The notes: generated by a model from the letters alone, not told the origin. Positions 20,783 to 30,546 are shown, counted from the first letter of the stretch. The stretch is 35,648 nucleotides of DNA from Clostridiales bacterium (GCA_012517675.1 JAAYUL010000055.1:1-35648); one strand, 5' to 3'. Translations and numbers: made by a program.

Positions 20783-22651
20783 TTATGCGAGCTCCACCGA
20801 ATCTCCCGATTCGTGGGCGCCGCCGTTGAAATAAATGTCGTACCACACGAGGAAGACGAAAATCGTCCAGATTTTGCGGTTGTTGTCGCGTTTTCCGCTG
20901 TAGTGGTCGTCGAGGAAGCGCATCAGCACGTCGGTGTTGAAGAACTTCTGCGCAATTTCGCCGGTAAACGCCTGCTTTACAATATTATAGTATTTTTCCT
21001 CCCGCAGCCAGACCCTGGTCGGCACGGGGAACCCGAGCTTTTTCTTCTGCGCCGTGGCCTGCGGCAGATGCTTCATCGCCGCCTTGCGCATGGCGTACTT
21101 GGTGTTTTCCTTATTGACGCGCAGCCTGCGCGGAACGCGCGAGGCGACCGCGAACACCTCTTTGTCGAGGAACGGCACGCGCAGCTCCAGCGAATTGGCC
21201 ATGCTCATGCGGTCGGCCTTGAGCAGGATGTCGCCCACCAGCCATACGTTGATGTCGAGATACTGCATTTTGGTCACGTCGTCCTTGCCCTGCACCCGGT
21301 CGTAGTAGGGCCTGGTCAGCTCCTGCGGGCGGGTGGCGGGAATATCGCTTTTCAGCAGGCTGCGCTTTTCCTCCATGGTGAACATGCTGCAGTTGCCGAT
21401 AAAGCGTTCCTCGATGGGCAGCGCACCGCGGATGAGGAAATTCTTGCCCTTGAACGAAAACGGCAGCTTTTTCGCAAACGCGGCGAGCGCCCGGCGCAGG
21501 CCGCGCGGCAGCCGCATGTAAGCCGCGAAATCGTCCGGCTCATGGTAAATGTTGTAGCCGCCGAACAGCTCGTCCGCCCCTTCGCCGGAAAGCACCACCT
21601 TCACATAGTCGCGCGCCATTTTGGAGACGAAATAGAGCGCGATGCAGGAAGCGTCCGCCAGGGGCTGATCCATGTGGTACTGCACCTTGCGGATGTTGCC
21701 CCAGTACTCGTCCGCCGAAATCACCTTGTAATGGTGCTCCACTCCGATCTTTTCGGAAAGGCCCTTCGCCCAGTCGATCTCGTTGTAGCGGTCGCCGTAG
21801 TCAAAGCCGACAGTAAAGGTTTTCTGCCCCGAAAAGTACGTGGAAACATAGCTGGAGTCCACGCCGCTGGAAAGGAAGCAGCCGACCTCCACGTCGCTGA
21901 TTTTATGCGCGTTGACCGAATCTTCAAAAATCTTCTCGATTTCGGCGACCGCCTGCTCCTCCGTCATGGTGTCGTCCGCATTGAACTTCGGTTCCCAGTA
22001 GCGGTGTGTTTCCACCTTGCCGTCGCGGTACCAGAGGTAATGCGCGGGCATCAGGCAGTAGACGTTTTCAAAAAACGTTTCCGGCGGCACGCTGTACTCA
22101 AAGGAGATATAGTTGTTGAGCGCGTTTTTGTTGAATTTCTTTTCATATTCCGGAAATTCCAGAATGCTCTTGATTTCGGAGCCGTAGACAAAGCGGCCGT
22201 TCGCCTGCGTGTAGTGCAGGGGCTTGATGCCGAAAAAGTCGCGCGCAAGGAACAGGCTTTTGTCCACCGTGTTCCAGATGGCGAACCCGAACATGCCGCG
22301 CAGCTTGTTCAGAAGCTCCTCGCCCCACTCCTCAAAGCCGTGCACCAGCACCTCGGAGTCGGTCTGGGTGTAAAACAGGTGGCCCTTTTCCACCAGGATT
22401 TCGCGCAGCTCCCGATAATTGTAGATTTCGCCGTTGAAGGTGAGAACCAGCGTTTTATCCTCGTTGAAGATCGGCTGGTCGCCCGTGGAAGCGATGTCGA
22501 TGATGCTCAGGCGGCGGAACCCCATCGAAATGGAGTCGTCCTGAAAGATTCCGCTCGAATCCGGCCCGCGGTGCGTTATTTTATCGGTCATCCTCCGGAT
22601 GACCGCGTCCCGGTCGGTCACCTCGCCGGTAAACCCGCAAATTCCACACAT
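20783..22651 (-). CDS. asnB: Asparagine synthase (glutamine-hydrolysing)
   Basis: MCGICGFTGEV (Ntn Cys2), THRGPDSSG, FNGEIYNY, SSGVDSSYV, LSGEGADELFGGY. Confidence 0.95.
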   Translation of the reverse strand: MCGICGFTGEVTDRDAVIRRMTDKITHRGPDSSGIFQDDSISMGFRRLSIIDIASTGDQPIFNEDKTLVLTFNGEIYNYRELREILVEKGHLFYTQTDSEVLVHGFEEWGEELLNKLRGMFGFAIWNTVDKSLFLARDFFGIKPLHYTQANGRFVYGSEIKSILEFPEYEKKFNKNALNNYISFEYSVPPETFFENVYCLMPAHYLWYRDGKVETHRYWEPKFNADDTMTEEQAVAEIEKIFEDSVNAHKISDVEVGCFLSSGVDSSYVSTYFSGQKTFTVGFDYGDRYNEIDWAKGLSEKIGVEHHYKVISADEYWGNIRKVQYHMDQPLADASCIALYFVSKMARDYVKVVLSGEGADELFGGYNIYHEPDDFAAYMRLPRGLRRALAAFAKKLPFSFKGKNFLIRGALPIEERFIGNCSMFTMEEKRSLLKSDIPATRPQELTRPYYDRVQGKDDVTKMQYLDINVWLVGDILLKADRMSMANSLELRVPFLDKEVFAVASRVPRRLRVNKENTKYAMRKAAMKHLPQATAQKKKLGFPVPTRVWLREEKYYNIVKQAFTGEIAQKFFNTDVLMRFLDDHYSGKRDNNRKIWTIFVFLVWYDIYFNGGAHESGDSVELA

Positions 22652-22653
22652 TG

Positions 22654-23316
22654 TTATTCATCCTCCTCGCGGTACCTGCGCAGCGTTTCCTGCGCCGCGT
22701 CATAGTCCACCGACTCAAATTTTCCGCTGTCGCCGTCCGCGCCGACGCTCCGTACGATTTCCAGCGATTTCCGGTAAACGTCCAGCCGCGTGCCCCGCCT
22801 GACGGGCTCGTCCCGGCCGGGCAGGAAAAAGGAAAACTCCATTCTGTCCGCTTCGCGGTCGACCGCGCTGAAATAGCTGGTCTCCACCTCGGTGCCGTGC
22901 TTGCTGGCCGCCACGTCGGCAAGCGCCAGCTTGACCAGCTCCACCGCAAGGTCGTCGAGGCCCGCCTCAAAAATCAGTATTTTTTCCTTCAGGCCGGCCG
23001 GCGTGGTGACCACCCGTTTTTTCATTCCGCCGAACTGGGGGAACTCCTCGCTCACATCCACCGCCTGCGGCGAACAGCAGCCCGCGTTCGGAACAACATA
23101 GACCAGAAAGCCGTTCTGCTTGTCGTGGTAAAGGCAGGGGTAGACAAGCTGCGCCTCGTAGCCGCATTCGGGGCATTTCCAGTCGAACAGCGTTTCGTCC
23201 ATCACGCGCTCCCGCAGCGGCGGGGACTCCTGCGCCCCGATACCGGGCCACATTTCCGTTTTGATCACGGCGCCGCAGCGCGGGCAGCTCACATCCTTGG
23301 TCATTTTTGTTGACAT
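22654..23316 (-). CDS. CpXC domain protein
   Basis: SCPRCGAVI ... WKCPECGYEAQLVYPCLYHD; GAGGAGG RBS; stop 2 bp from the asnB start. Confidence 0.75.
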   Translation of the reverse strand: MSTKMTKDVSCPRCGAVIKTEMWPGIGAQESPPLRERVMDETLFDWKCPECGYEAQLVYPCLYHDKQNGFLVYVVPNAGCCSPQAVDVSEEFPQFGGMKKRVVTTPAGLKEKILIFEAGLDDLAVELVKLALADVAASKHGTEVETSYFSAVDREADRMEFSFFLPGRDEPVRRGTRLDVYRKSLEIVRSVGADGDSGKFESVDYDAAQETLRRYREEDE

Positions 23317-23630
23317 TCCGGTTCCTCCTCAGCCTTTACGTGTTTTTTCATTATAGCACAGCAATGCCTAAAAAGAAACACCATTCGGGCCAAACCGTTT
23401 TCAGGAAAGTTTTATCGACAAAAAAATAAAACAGATCGCCCGCATCTTGCCGAAAAGGAGCAGGGACAAACCAATCCGCTGAAAAAGCAAGCCGCTCCGG
23501 CGGACCATCCGACGGGAAAACGAAATTTTGCAAATCGCAAAACACTCTGTTATTTTTGTCGTTTATGCGTTATAATATATGGTAAAGAAACGAAATTCAA
23601 CTACCGCTTTCCGCGGCCGGAGGTAAGCCC

Positions 23631-24149
23631 ATGAAATTTTTTGAAACCATGACAGACAATGTTACAAAGGCGGTCGACTTTGTCGTGGAAAAGAACCGCA
23701 AAGCCGCCCTGATCAACCGCATCCGCATCGTGATCAAGAACGAACGGGAAAACGAGGCGCGCGCCTATGTCGCGCTCGGCAAATATTATTATGAAAAACT
23801 GCGTGACGGGAAGGACGAAAAAACCGAGCCCCTGTGCCGTTCCGTGGACCTTTCCGCCGCGAAAATCAAAAAGGCGTTCGCCAAGCTCGACGAAATCACC
23901 GCGCCCGAAGGCTGCGGCGACGACGACGAATACGCGGGCTGCGGCGACTGCTGCTGCTGCACCTATGAGGACGAGGAGCCCGTCGGAGTCCACGCGGCGC
24001 CGGACGAAGAGGAGACGCCCTCCGCTTCCAGCATTATAAACAAGGCAAACGAAACCGCCCCGCCGGCAGACGAGACGGACGAGAAGGAGTCGGAGAACCG
24101 GGCCGGCGAAGAGGCGGCGGAGGACGAGCCGCTCGATCCGGGAATCTGA
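23631..24149 (+). CDS. Hypothetical protein with CGDCCCC motif and acidic low-complexity tail
   Basis: 172 aa; EGCGDDDEYAGCGDCCCCTYEDEEP followed by E/D/A-rich tail; stop TGA directly abuts the mnmA ATG. Confidence 0.6.
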   Translation: MKFFETMTDNVTKAVDFVVEKNRKAALINRIRIVIKNERENEARAYVALGKYYYEKLRDGKDEKTEPLCRSVDLSAAKIKKAFAKLDEITAPEGCGDDDEYAGCGDCCCCTYEDEEPVGVHAAPDEEETPSASSIINKANETAPPADETDEKESENRAGEEAAEDEPLDPGI

Positions 24150-25223
24150 ATGAAAAAAAAGGTTATGCTCGGCATGAGCGGCGGGGTGGACAGCTCGGCC
24201 GCCGCGCTTCTGCTGCTCCGGGCCGGTTACGACGTGACCGGGGTGACCATGCGCCTGTGCCCGGACAGACTCGCGCGGCAAAGCGGAGCGGATGCTTCCT
24301 GCCCGCCCGACGACATCGGCGACGCGCGGCGCGTGGCCCGCGCGCTGGGAATCGACCACATCGTGCTGAATTTTCAGGACGTCTTTGAAACAAACGTCAT
24401 CGACTATTTTGCGGAACAGTACGCCGCGGGCCTCACCCCCAACCCCTGCATCGCCTGCAACCGGCACCTGAAGTTCGGCGCCATGCTCCGCAGGGCGCGG
24501 GAGCTGGGCTTTGACTGGATCGCCACCGGGCATTATGCCGTGATTGAGCAAAATGCCGCGGGCCGCCGGCTTTTAAAGCGCGCCCCCACCGGCAAGGACC
24601 AAAGCTACGTGCTGTATTCGCTGACACAGGAGCAGCTCGGCCGCACGCTGCTGCCGCTCGGCCGCCTGACCAAGCCGCAGGTGCGCGCGCTGGCGCAGGA
24701 GGCTGGGCTTCCCGTGGCGCATAAGCCCGACAGTCAGGAAATCTGCTTTGTGGAAAACAACGATTATGCCGGGTTTATTGAGCGATACACCGGAACCGCT
24801 GCGCCGGAGGGCGATTTTGTGGACGGGTCGGGCCGCGTGCTCGGCCGCCACAGAGGCATCACCCACTATACCGTCGGCCAGCGCAAGGGCCTCGGCGTTT
24901 CGTTCGGAAAGCCGATGTACGTGACGAAAATAGACGCCGCGCACAATACGGTCACGCTCGGCGAGGAAGGCAGCCAGTACGCTGACTCCCTGATCGCCGC
25001 AGACCTGAACTTCATCCCGTTTGACGCGCTCGAAGCGCCCGTGCGCGCACAGGTGAAAGCACGCTACCAGGCGCAGCCCGCGCCCGCGCTGCTGGTCCCC
25101 CTGGAAAACGGAACCCTCCGCGTGGAATTCGACCGGCCCCAGCGCGCCGTTACCCCGGGGCAGGCCGCGGTGTTTTACGACGGCGACCTTGTGCTCGGCG
25201 GCGGCACGATTCAGGCGCGGTAA
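24150..25223 (+). CDS. mnmA: tRNA-specific 2-thiouridylase MnmA
   Basis: VMLGMSGGVDSSAAALLL, LTPNPCIACNRHLKFG, ATGHYA, KDQSYVLYSL, DSQEICFV, TVGQRKGLG. Confidence 0.96.
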   Translation: MKKKVMLGMSGGVDSSAAALLLLRAGYDVTGVTMRLCPDRLARQSGADASCPPDDIGDARRVARALGIDHIVLNFQDVFETNVIDYFAEQYAAGLTPNPCIACNRHLKFGAMLRRARELGFDWIATGHYAVIEQNAAGRRLLKRAPTGKDQSYVLYSLTQEQLGRTLLPLGRLTKPQVRALAQEAGLPVAHKPDSQEICFVENNDYAGFIERYTGTAAPEGDFVDGSGRVLGRHRGITHYTVGQRKGLGVSFGKPMYVTKIDAAHNTVTLGEEGSQYADSLIAADLNFIPFDALEAPVRAQVKARYQAQPAPALLVPLENGTLRVEFDRPQRAVTPGQAAVFYDGDLVLGGGTIQAR

Positions 25224-25236
25224 TCAAATCGACAGC

Positions 25237-25271
25237 AGCAGGGCGGAGCCTTTCGGCTCCGCCCTGCTTTT
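25237..25271 (+). terminator. Rho-independent terminator of mnmA
   Basis: AGCAGGGCGGAGCC-tttc-GGCTCCGCCCTGCTTTT. Confidence 0.85.
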
Positions 25272-25313
25272 GCTTTCCGGGCTTTGCTCCGCCGCGCCGG
25301 GAAGCGGCTCCAC

Positions 25314-25342
25314 TTGACAAAATCATTTTTTTAGATTAGAAT
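25314..25342 (+). promoter_or_regulatory. Predicted promoter of the putative glycosyltransferase gene
   Basis: TTGACA - 17 bp - TAGAAT, followed by a ~135-nt leader. Confidence 0.6.
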
Positions 25343-25482
25343 TTATATAAAGTAACAACTTAACTCATTTAATAAGTTGTTTGTTGATGATTTTTGTCGA
25401 TTCGCGGCGCCGTCCCATTGGGCGCCCCCGAAACACCGGGTGATGAAACTTGTCTTTCTGATTCAGAAAGGGGAAAAACACA

Positions 25483-26754
25483 TTGAATAATCGTGAAGAA
25501 ATACAGGTCGGCATCGGTTTTGCGACCGGGCGGGCAAATTTTCAGCAGGTGCTGAAAACCAACGTTTACAACTGGCAGGAGTGCGGCCTGACGGAGCGGG
25601 AAAAGGTGCGCCTGAACCTTCTGGTCGCCTATGACCTGGAGTATTCCAACACAAAGCAGACGGACTACACCAATGTCAGCGGCGACGTGCTGGGGCTGGT
25701 GGACGATACTTACTTTATTGGAAACGCCGCGATCGAAAAGGAAATCCGCTTTCTGGCGCGCGAGGGGATCGTGACCCCGGCGGAAGCCCGGACCCTTTTT
25801 GTCGGCGGATACGCCTCCAAGCGGAACATCCTGCTTTACACGGCGATGAAAAACAAGATGGACTGCCTGCTTTTTCTGGATGACGACGAATACCCGGTTG
25901 CCGTCACAAAAACCCACTCAACAGCGATTTGGAGCGGTCAGCATGTGCTGAACACCCACCTGAAAAACATACGAAGGGCAGATATTACAAATGGATACCA
26001 CTGCGGGTATATCTCCCCCATTCCGTACATCGGCTTCAACGACCGGCTGAGCGAGTCGGATTTCCGCCTGTTCATTGAAGCCATCAGCAACGACATCGTC
26101 AGCTGGGATACCATACGCTCCGTCATGGACAGCGGCGGGGTCACTTACGCCGACACCGACGTTCTGGTCAACGATTCCCCGCAGGTCGTGCCGGAGATCA
26201 ACCGCGCAAAATTCATTTCCGGTTCCAACCTGTGCGTCAACCTGAAAAATCCGGAGCGCGTTCTGCCGTTCTACAATCCGCCCGGCGCGCGCGGCGAAGA
26301 CACCTTTCTGGGGACCTGCCTGCATGACCGCACCGTTCTTCGGGTACCCTGCTACACCTTCCACGACGGTTTTTCCATGTACCACCACCTGATGGACGGC
26401 GTGCTGCCGATCGAGCTGAAGCATATTCAGGCCAACTCCAAAAAAATCGTCTCCCGCTTCTACCGCGCGTGCGTCGGCTGGGTCCGGTACAAGCCGCTGC
26501 TGCTTTACATTACCCAGCGGGATGAATACGAGCGGCAGATCGCACGGATGCGCGACCAACTGACTCTCACCCTGCCCAAGCTGTGCGCTTATTTCAACCG
26601 CAACGAATTTATGAACCTGATGCCGGAGCTGGAGCTGTACCATAAAAACGTCAGGAAGCATTACCGCGAGTTTCTGGAAACGCAGCGCATCTGGACAAAA
26701 CTCACCGATTCACTGTTCTGTGACAGCCGCGAAGCGGACCGGAAAGCCCAGTAG
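25483..26754 (+). CDS. Putative GT-A-type glycosyltransferase, family not recognised
   Basis: 423 aa, TTG start; DxD-like LLFLDDDEYPV, later ISGSNLCVNL and PPGARGEDTFLG (ED-like motif). Confidence 0.55.
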   Translation: MNNREEIQVGIGFATGRANFQQVLKTNVYNWQECGLTEREKVRLNLLVAYDLEYSNTKQTDYTNVSGDVLGLVDDTYFIGNAAIEKEIRFLAREGIVTPAEARTLFVGGYASKRNILLYTAMKNKMDCLLFLDDDEYPVAVTKTHSTAIWSGQHVLNTHLKNIRRADITNGYHCGYISPIPYIGFNDRLSESDFRLFIEAISNDIVSWDTIRSVMDSGGVTYADTDVLVNDSPQVVPEINRAKFISGSNLCVNLKNPERVLPFYNPPGARGEDTFLGTCLHDRTVLRVPCYTFHDGFSMYHHLMDGVLPIELKHIQANSKKIVSRFYRACVGWVRYKPLLLYITQRDEYERQIARMRDQLTLTLPKLCAYFNRNEFMNLMPELELYHKNVRKHYREFLETQRIWTKLTDSLFCDSREADRKAQ

Positions 26755-26810
26755 GCGGCGGAAAAGCGCCGCACGCCGGGACGATTATTTTTACAAAAGC
26801 AGAACCATCT

Positions 26811-26849
26811 GAGCGCGGATCTCTGTGAGAGGCCGCGCTCTGTTTTTTT
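26811..26849 (+). terminator. Rho-independent terminator after the putative glycosyltransferase
   Basis: GAGCGCGG-atCTCTgtgAGAGg-CCGCGCTC then TGTTTTTTT. Confidence 0.85.
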
Positions 26850-26850
26850 G

Positions 26851-27030
26851 CTTGAACTTCACTTGATTTTGCATCATTTCACTTTATTTTTTTGATTTAT
26901 TAAAGTTAATAAAGTGCAATATATCGGATTATTGAAAAAACAGTTGATAAAAAATCGTATTTATTGAATGATTTTATCTAAATTACTTGATTATTATAGA
27001 AATTCAAGTAATTTTAAGTTGAATTCAAGT
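26851..27030. promoter_or_regulatory. AT-rich control region with palindrome and repeated ACTTGAAT-like motifs upstream of the carbohydrate operon
   Basis: TTTATTAA-AG-TTAATAAA at 26896-26913; ACTTGATT at 26861 and 26985; AATTCAAGT at 27001 and 27022. Confidence 0.5.
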
Positions 27031-27122
27031 TGATTCCAGGATTATGATGATGTTGGGAGGAAGAAAAACAGAAACACACTCACGCATTCTACTTTCAAAG
27101 CCAGTTTGGAACAGGAGGTTTT

Positions 27123-28058
27123 ATGGAAGGGATACGCACATGCGGGCAGCTTTTGGAGGATTTCCCCTGTCGCCGGTTAAAGCTGCCGAACACCAAGCTC
27201 CCGATTTTACAGAAAGCGGGGGACCGGCGGGACATCTACAATATTTCATCGCCGTTTTTCCACCACAACAGGCAGCTGCTTTTGGGCAGGGTGGAGGAAC
27301 GGGACAGCGAAGATTCCAGCGTCGTGTTCTTCCGCTGGAATTCCGGCTTCTGGTCGGAGGACGAGCAGTACGCTCCGCTGGAACATTTGCAGGACCCGTT
27401 CTGCTGCAAAATCAAAGGGGAACTGATGCTCGGCGGCGTGGAAGTTTCCCTCGGCAGCAAAAACGAAACCACGTACCGCACGGTGTTTTACCGGGAAACC
27501 GCGCCGGGCCGCTTTGAACGGTTTTCAACCGGGCCGGAACGAATGAAGGACATCCGCCTGCTGGAACTGGCGAACGGAACGATCCTGGTCGCGACAAGGC
27601 CTCAGGGCGGCGCGGCGGGAAGGGGGAAAATCGGCTTTACCTCAATTCGTTCGCTCGACGAGCTGAACGCCCGGACGATATCATCCGCCGAGGTGTTCGA
27701 CGACCAGTTTACCCCGGAGGAATGGGGCGGTACCAATCAGCTCCATCTGCTTCAAAACGGAAAGGTCGGCGCCCTTTCGCACATTGCCCGGTTCGATTCC
27801 GAGGGCAACCGCCACTATTATTCGACCTGCTTTCTGCTGGACCCGGAAACCGGAGCCCATTCGCCGATGAAAATGGTCGCGGTGCGCGGCAATTTTGAAG
27901 ACGGCCCAAGCAAGCGGGAGGACCTGAAAGACGTCGTGTTCAGCGGCGGGCTTATTCGGCAGGGCAACGGCGTCGCGCGTCTGTACTGCGGCGTGAGCGA
28001 CACGGAAGCGCACTGCATTTCAATTTCAGACCCATTTTTGGAATGGGAAAGCACTTGA
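27123..28058 (+). CDS. DUF1861 family protein (predicted beta-propeller related to GH130-type folds)
   Basis: 311 aa; FFHHNRQLLLGRVEERDSEDSSVVFFRW, MKDIRLLELANGTILVATRPQG, EEWGGTNQLHLLQNGKVGALSHIARFD; AGGAGG RBS. Confidence 0.75.
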   Translation: MEGIRTCGQLLEDFPCRRLKLPNTKLPILQKAGDRRDIYNISSPFFHHNRQLLLGRVEERDSEDSSVVFFRWNSGFWSEDEQYAPLEHLQDPFCCKIKGELMLGGVEVSLGSKNETTYRTVFYRETAPGRFERFSTGPERMKDIRLLELANGTILVATRPQGGAAGRGKIGFTSIRSLDELNARTISSAEVFDDQFTPEEWGGTNQLHLLQNGKVGALSHIARFDSEGNRHYYSTCFLLDPETGAHSPMKMVAVRGNFEDGPSKREDLKDVVFSGGLIRQGNGVARLYCGVSDTEAHCISISDPFLEWEST

Positions 28059-28105
28059 AACGCCGGTTATTTTAACCAAAATAAATGTTACAGGAGGAAA
28101 TGAAA

Positions 28106-29512
28106 ATGTCAAAGAAGAAATTAGGTTGTTTGATTCTTGCAGGCGCCATGATGGCAAGCGTGTTCGCCGGATGCTCCAACGGCACGTCCTCTGGTTCCCA
28201 AAGCGGAAATTCCGCCGCAACGGGCGGAACGGTCACCGTCAAATTCTGGTCCGCCCCGCAGAAGGTTCAGTACGCCTTCTGGTCCGCGAAAGCCAAGGCC
28301 TTTAACGCCACCAAGGCCACGGTAAACGGAAAAACCATAACCGTAACCGTACAGCAAATGCCCGAATCCCCGTCGTCCGAAGCCGGCATTCAGAACGCCA
28401 TTGTAACGGGGACTATCCCGGCCGCGTCGGAAAACATCAGCCGCAGCTTCGCCTCAACGCTCGCCACCTCGGGCGCGGTTTACGATCTGCAGGACGAGCA
28501 GTGGTTCAAGGATGCCGTCGCCACCAAGCAAATAGAGAAAACCATCGCGGGCTGGGCGATCAATTCCAAACAGTACGTTCTGCCGGAATACGTAAATCCG
28601 ATGACCTGGCAGTGGAACGCGAAAGCGCTGAAGGCGCTCGGCATTACCAAAGTGCCGCAGACCGTGGATGATCTGGACGCCGTTCTCAAAGCGTTTACCG
28701 AGAACAAATCCAAAATGAGCGCCATCGGCGTAACGCACACCCTCTACCGCCCGGCGCTGCTTCACCCCGAGCAGTGGTGGGAAAGATGGTTTGATTTCCA
28801 GGGCCCGTACATGGCTCTTTCCCAGAAGACCTCATGGGTGGACGACGGCAAGCTGACGCTGGACCGTCAGGGCGCGATCGACACCTTCGAGCTGCTCGGC
28901 AAATTCGGCAACACCATCCAGACCAACGAGGTCACCGATCTCTGGACCGCGAAAAACCCGTCCATCCTGCTCAGCGTCAGCTCCCCGTGGGATATTCAGA
29001 CGCTCAGCGAGGCCGGAAAAACATATGGTCTGGACGGCGATTACGTCTTCGGCCCGTCCCTCGTCAAAAAATCAGGCGACAAGGCCTACAACTTCGGCGA
29101 CTCCAAGGGGATTGTCCTTTATAAGAACAGCAGCGTTTCCGACGACCAGCACCAGGGAGTCATCGAATTCCTGAAGTGGGTGTACGGCAAGGACAACTGC
29201 ACACAGACCGATGCGGACTGGCTGAAAGCAACCACCATGCTGCCGGTGCGCGGCGACATTGCAACCAACAGCGCGTTTGCGGATCAGCTGAAAAAGTATC
29301 CGGAACTGAAAGACCTGGTCGAATACTCCGCTTACAGCGTTCCCTGCATGGCATCCGATAAAATGACGGATATTCAGACGGCCCTGACCGAATCCGGCTT
29401 AACGCCGTATATTCAGGAAGCCTTAAAGCAGAAGCCCCTTAACGCTCCGGACGCGTCGAAATCCGTAGACAGCGCGTTCAGCGCAATGAAATCGGCAGGC
29501 GGTCTGAGCTGA
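28106..29512 (+). CDS. Carbohydrate ABC transporter substrate-binding lipoprotein
   Basis: Lipobox MSKKKLGCLILAGAMMASVFAGC; VKFWSAP...; RBS AGGAGG; followed by two MalFG-type permeases. Confidence 0.88.
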   Translation: MSKKKLGCLILAGAMMASVFAGCSNGTSSGSQSGNSAATGGTVTVKFWSAPQKVQYAFWSAKAKAFNATKATVNGKTITVTVQQMPESPSSEAGIQNAIVTGTIPAASENISRSFASTLATSGAVYDLQDEQWFKDAVATKQIEKTIAGWAINSKQYVLPEYVNPMTWQWNAKALKALGITKVPQTVDDLDAVLKAFTENKSKMSAIGVTHTLYRPALLHPEQWWERWFDFQGPYMALSQKTSWVDDGKLTLDRQGAIDTFELLGKFGNTIQTNEVTDLWTAKNPSILLSVSSPWDIQTLSEAGKTYGLDGDYVFGPSLVKKSGDKAYNFGDSKGIVLYKNSSVSDDQHQGVIEFLKWVYGKDNCTQTDADWLKATTMLPVRGDIATNSAFADQLKKYPELKDLVEYSAYSVPCMASDKMTDIQTALTESGLTPYIQEALKQKPLNAPDASKSVDSAFSAMKSAGGLS

Positions 29513-29545
29513 CGATTTTCTGAACCCGATTCTCAGTTTTTTCAA

Positions 29546-29589
29546 AGCGCCAAAACCTCCTTCCGGCCACCGGAAGAAGGTTTTGCGCT
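29546..29589 (+). other. Intra-operon stem-loop after the binding-protein gene
   Basis: AGCGCcAAAACCTcCTTCCGG-cca-CCGGAAGaAGGTTTTGCGCT; no T-tract downstream. Confidence 0.65.
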
Positions 29590-29643
29590 GTATTTACAAA
29601 GACGAAATACAGCCGCAGATTCTTCTGTTTCAGGGAGGAAGTT

Positions 29644-30546
29644 ATGACAGAAAAAACCATTTCCAAAAAACGCTACCGCGACAACTTGACCGGCTGGCTT
29701 CTCAACGTGCCCTATCTGGTCTACACCGTTATCTTTTTCCTGATCCCCCTGGTGTGGGCGGTCTGGCTTTCCACAATGAACTGGAACCTGATGTCTCCGG
29801 ACAAAATCTTTGTGGGCATCCAGAATTTCACGGGAATGCTGAAAAACCCGAAGGTCATCGCCTCTTTTTTCAACGCGTTCCGCTACCTGGTTCCCATTGT
29901 GATCCTTTGTTTCCTGTTCGGCCTGTTCCTTTCCCTGTTGATTTCAAGCCTGCCCGACCGAATCAAGGGCGTTACCGCCGTGCTGTTTTTTATCCCGTAC
30001 CTGACCTCCGGCGTTGCAACGTCCGTCATTGTCCGCTATTTTTTCAGCTACAACTCCTCGTTCAACGACTTTCTCCGCGGGCATTTCAACCTGGACGTCT
30101 CCTGGTTTCAGAACCCGACGACCGCGTTCTGGATCATTGTCGTGCTGATCGTCTGGAAAATGTCAGGGTATTACGCCCTGTTCCTTCTTTCCGCGATTGA
30201 GGGCATCGACTCTTCCGTGACCGAAGCGGCCGCCATAGACGGCTCCACCGGGTTCCACAGACTGACCCACATCACGCTCCCGATGATTCTGCCGACGCTC
30301 ACCACCGTGGTTGTTCTGGCGGCGGGCCTTGCGTTCGGAATTTACACGGAGCCTTACCTTCTGACCGGCGGCGGTCCGAACAACGCGACCACAACATGGC
30401 TGCTGGAAATTTACAACACGTCCTTCACGAGCTTCCGGTCCGGCGAAGGCGCCGCAATGGCCATTGCAAACGCCGTTCAGATTTTTGTTACGATTCAGCT
30501 GATCACCGTCGTGATGAACAAGCTGAACCGCAAATTCGGATATTAA
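29644..30546 (+). CDS. Sugar ABC transporter permease (MalF/UgpA type)
   Basis: YLVYTVIFFLIPLVWAVWLS; EAAAIDGSTGFHRLTHITLPMILPT (EAA loop). Confidence 0.92.
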   Translation: MTEKTISKKRYRDNLTGWLLNVPYLVYTVIFFLIPLVWAVWLSTMNWNLMSPDKIFVGIQNFTGMLKNPKVIASFFNAFRYLVPIVILCFLFGLFLSLLISSLPDRIKGVTAVLFFIPYLTSGVATSVIVRYFFSYNSSFNDFLRGHFNLDVSWFQNPTTAFWIIVVLIVWKMSGYYALFLLSAIEGIDSSVTEAAAIDGSTGFHRLTHITLPMILPTLTTVVVLAAGLAFGIYTEPYLLTGGGPNNATTTWLLEIYNTSFTSFRSGEGAAMAIANAVQIFVTIQLITVVMNKLNRKFGY

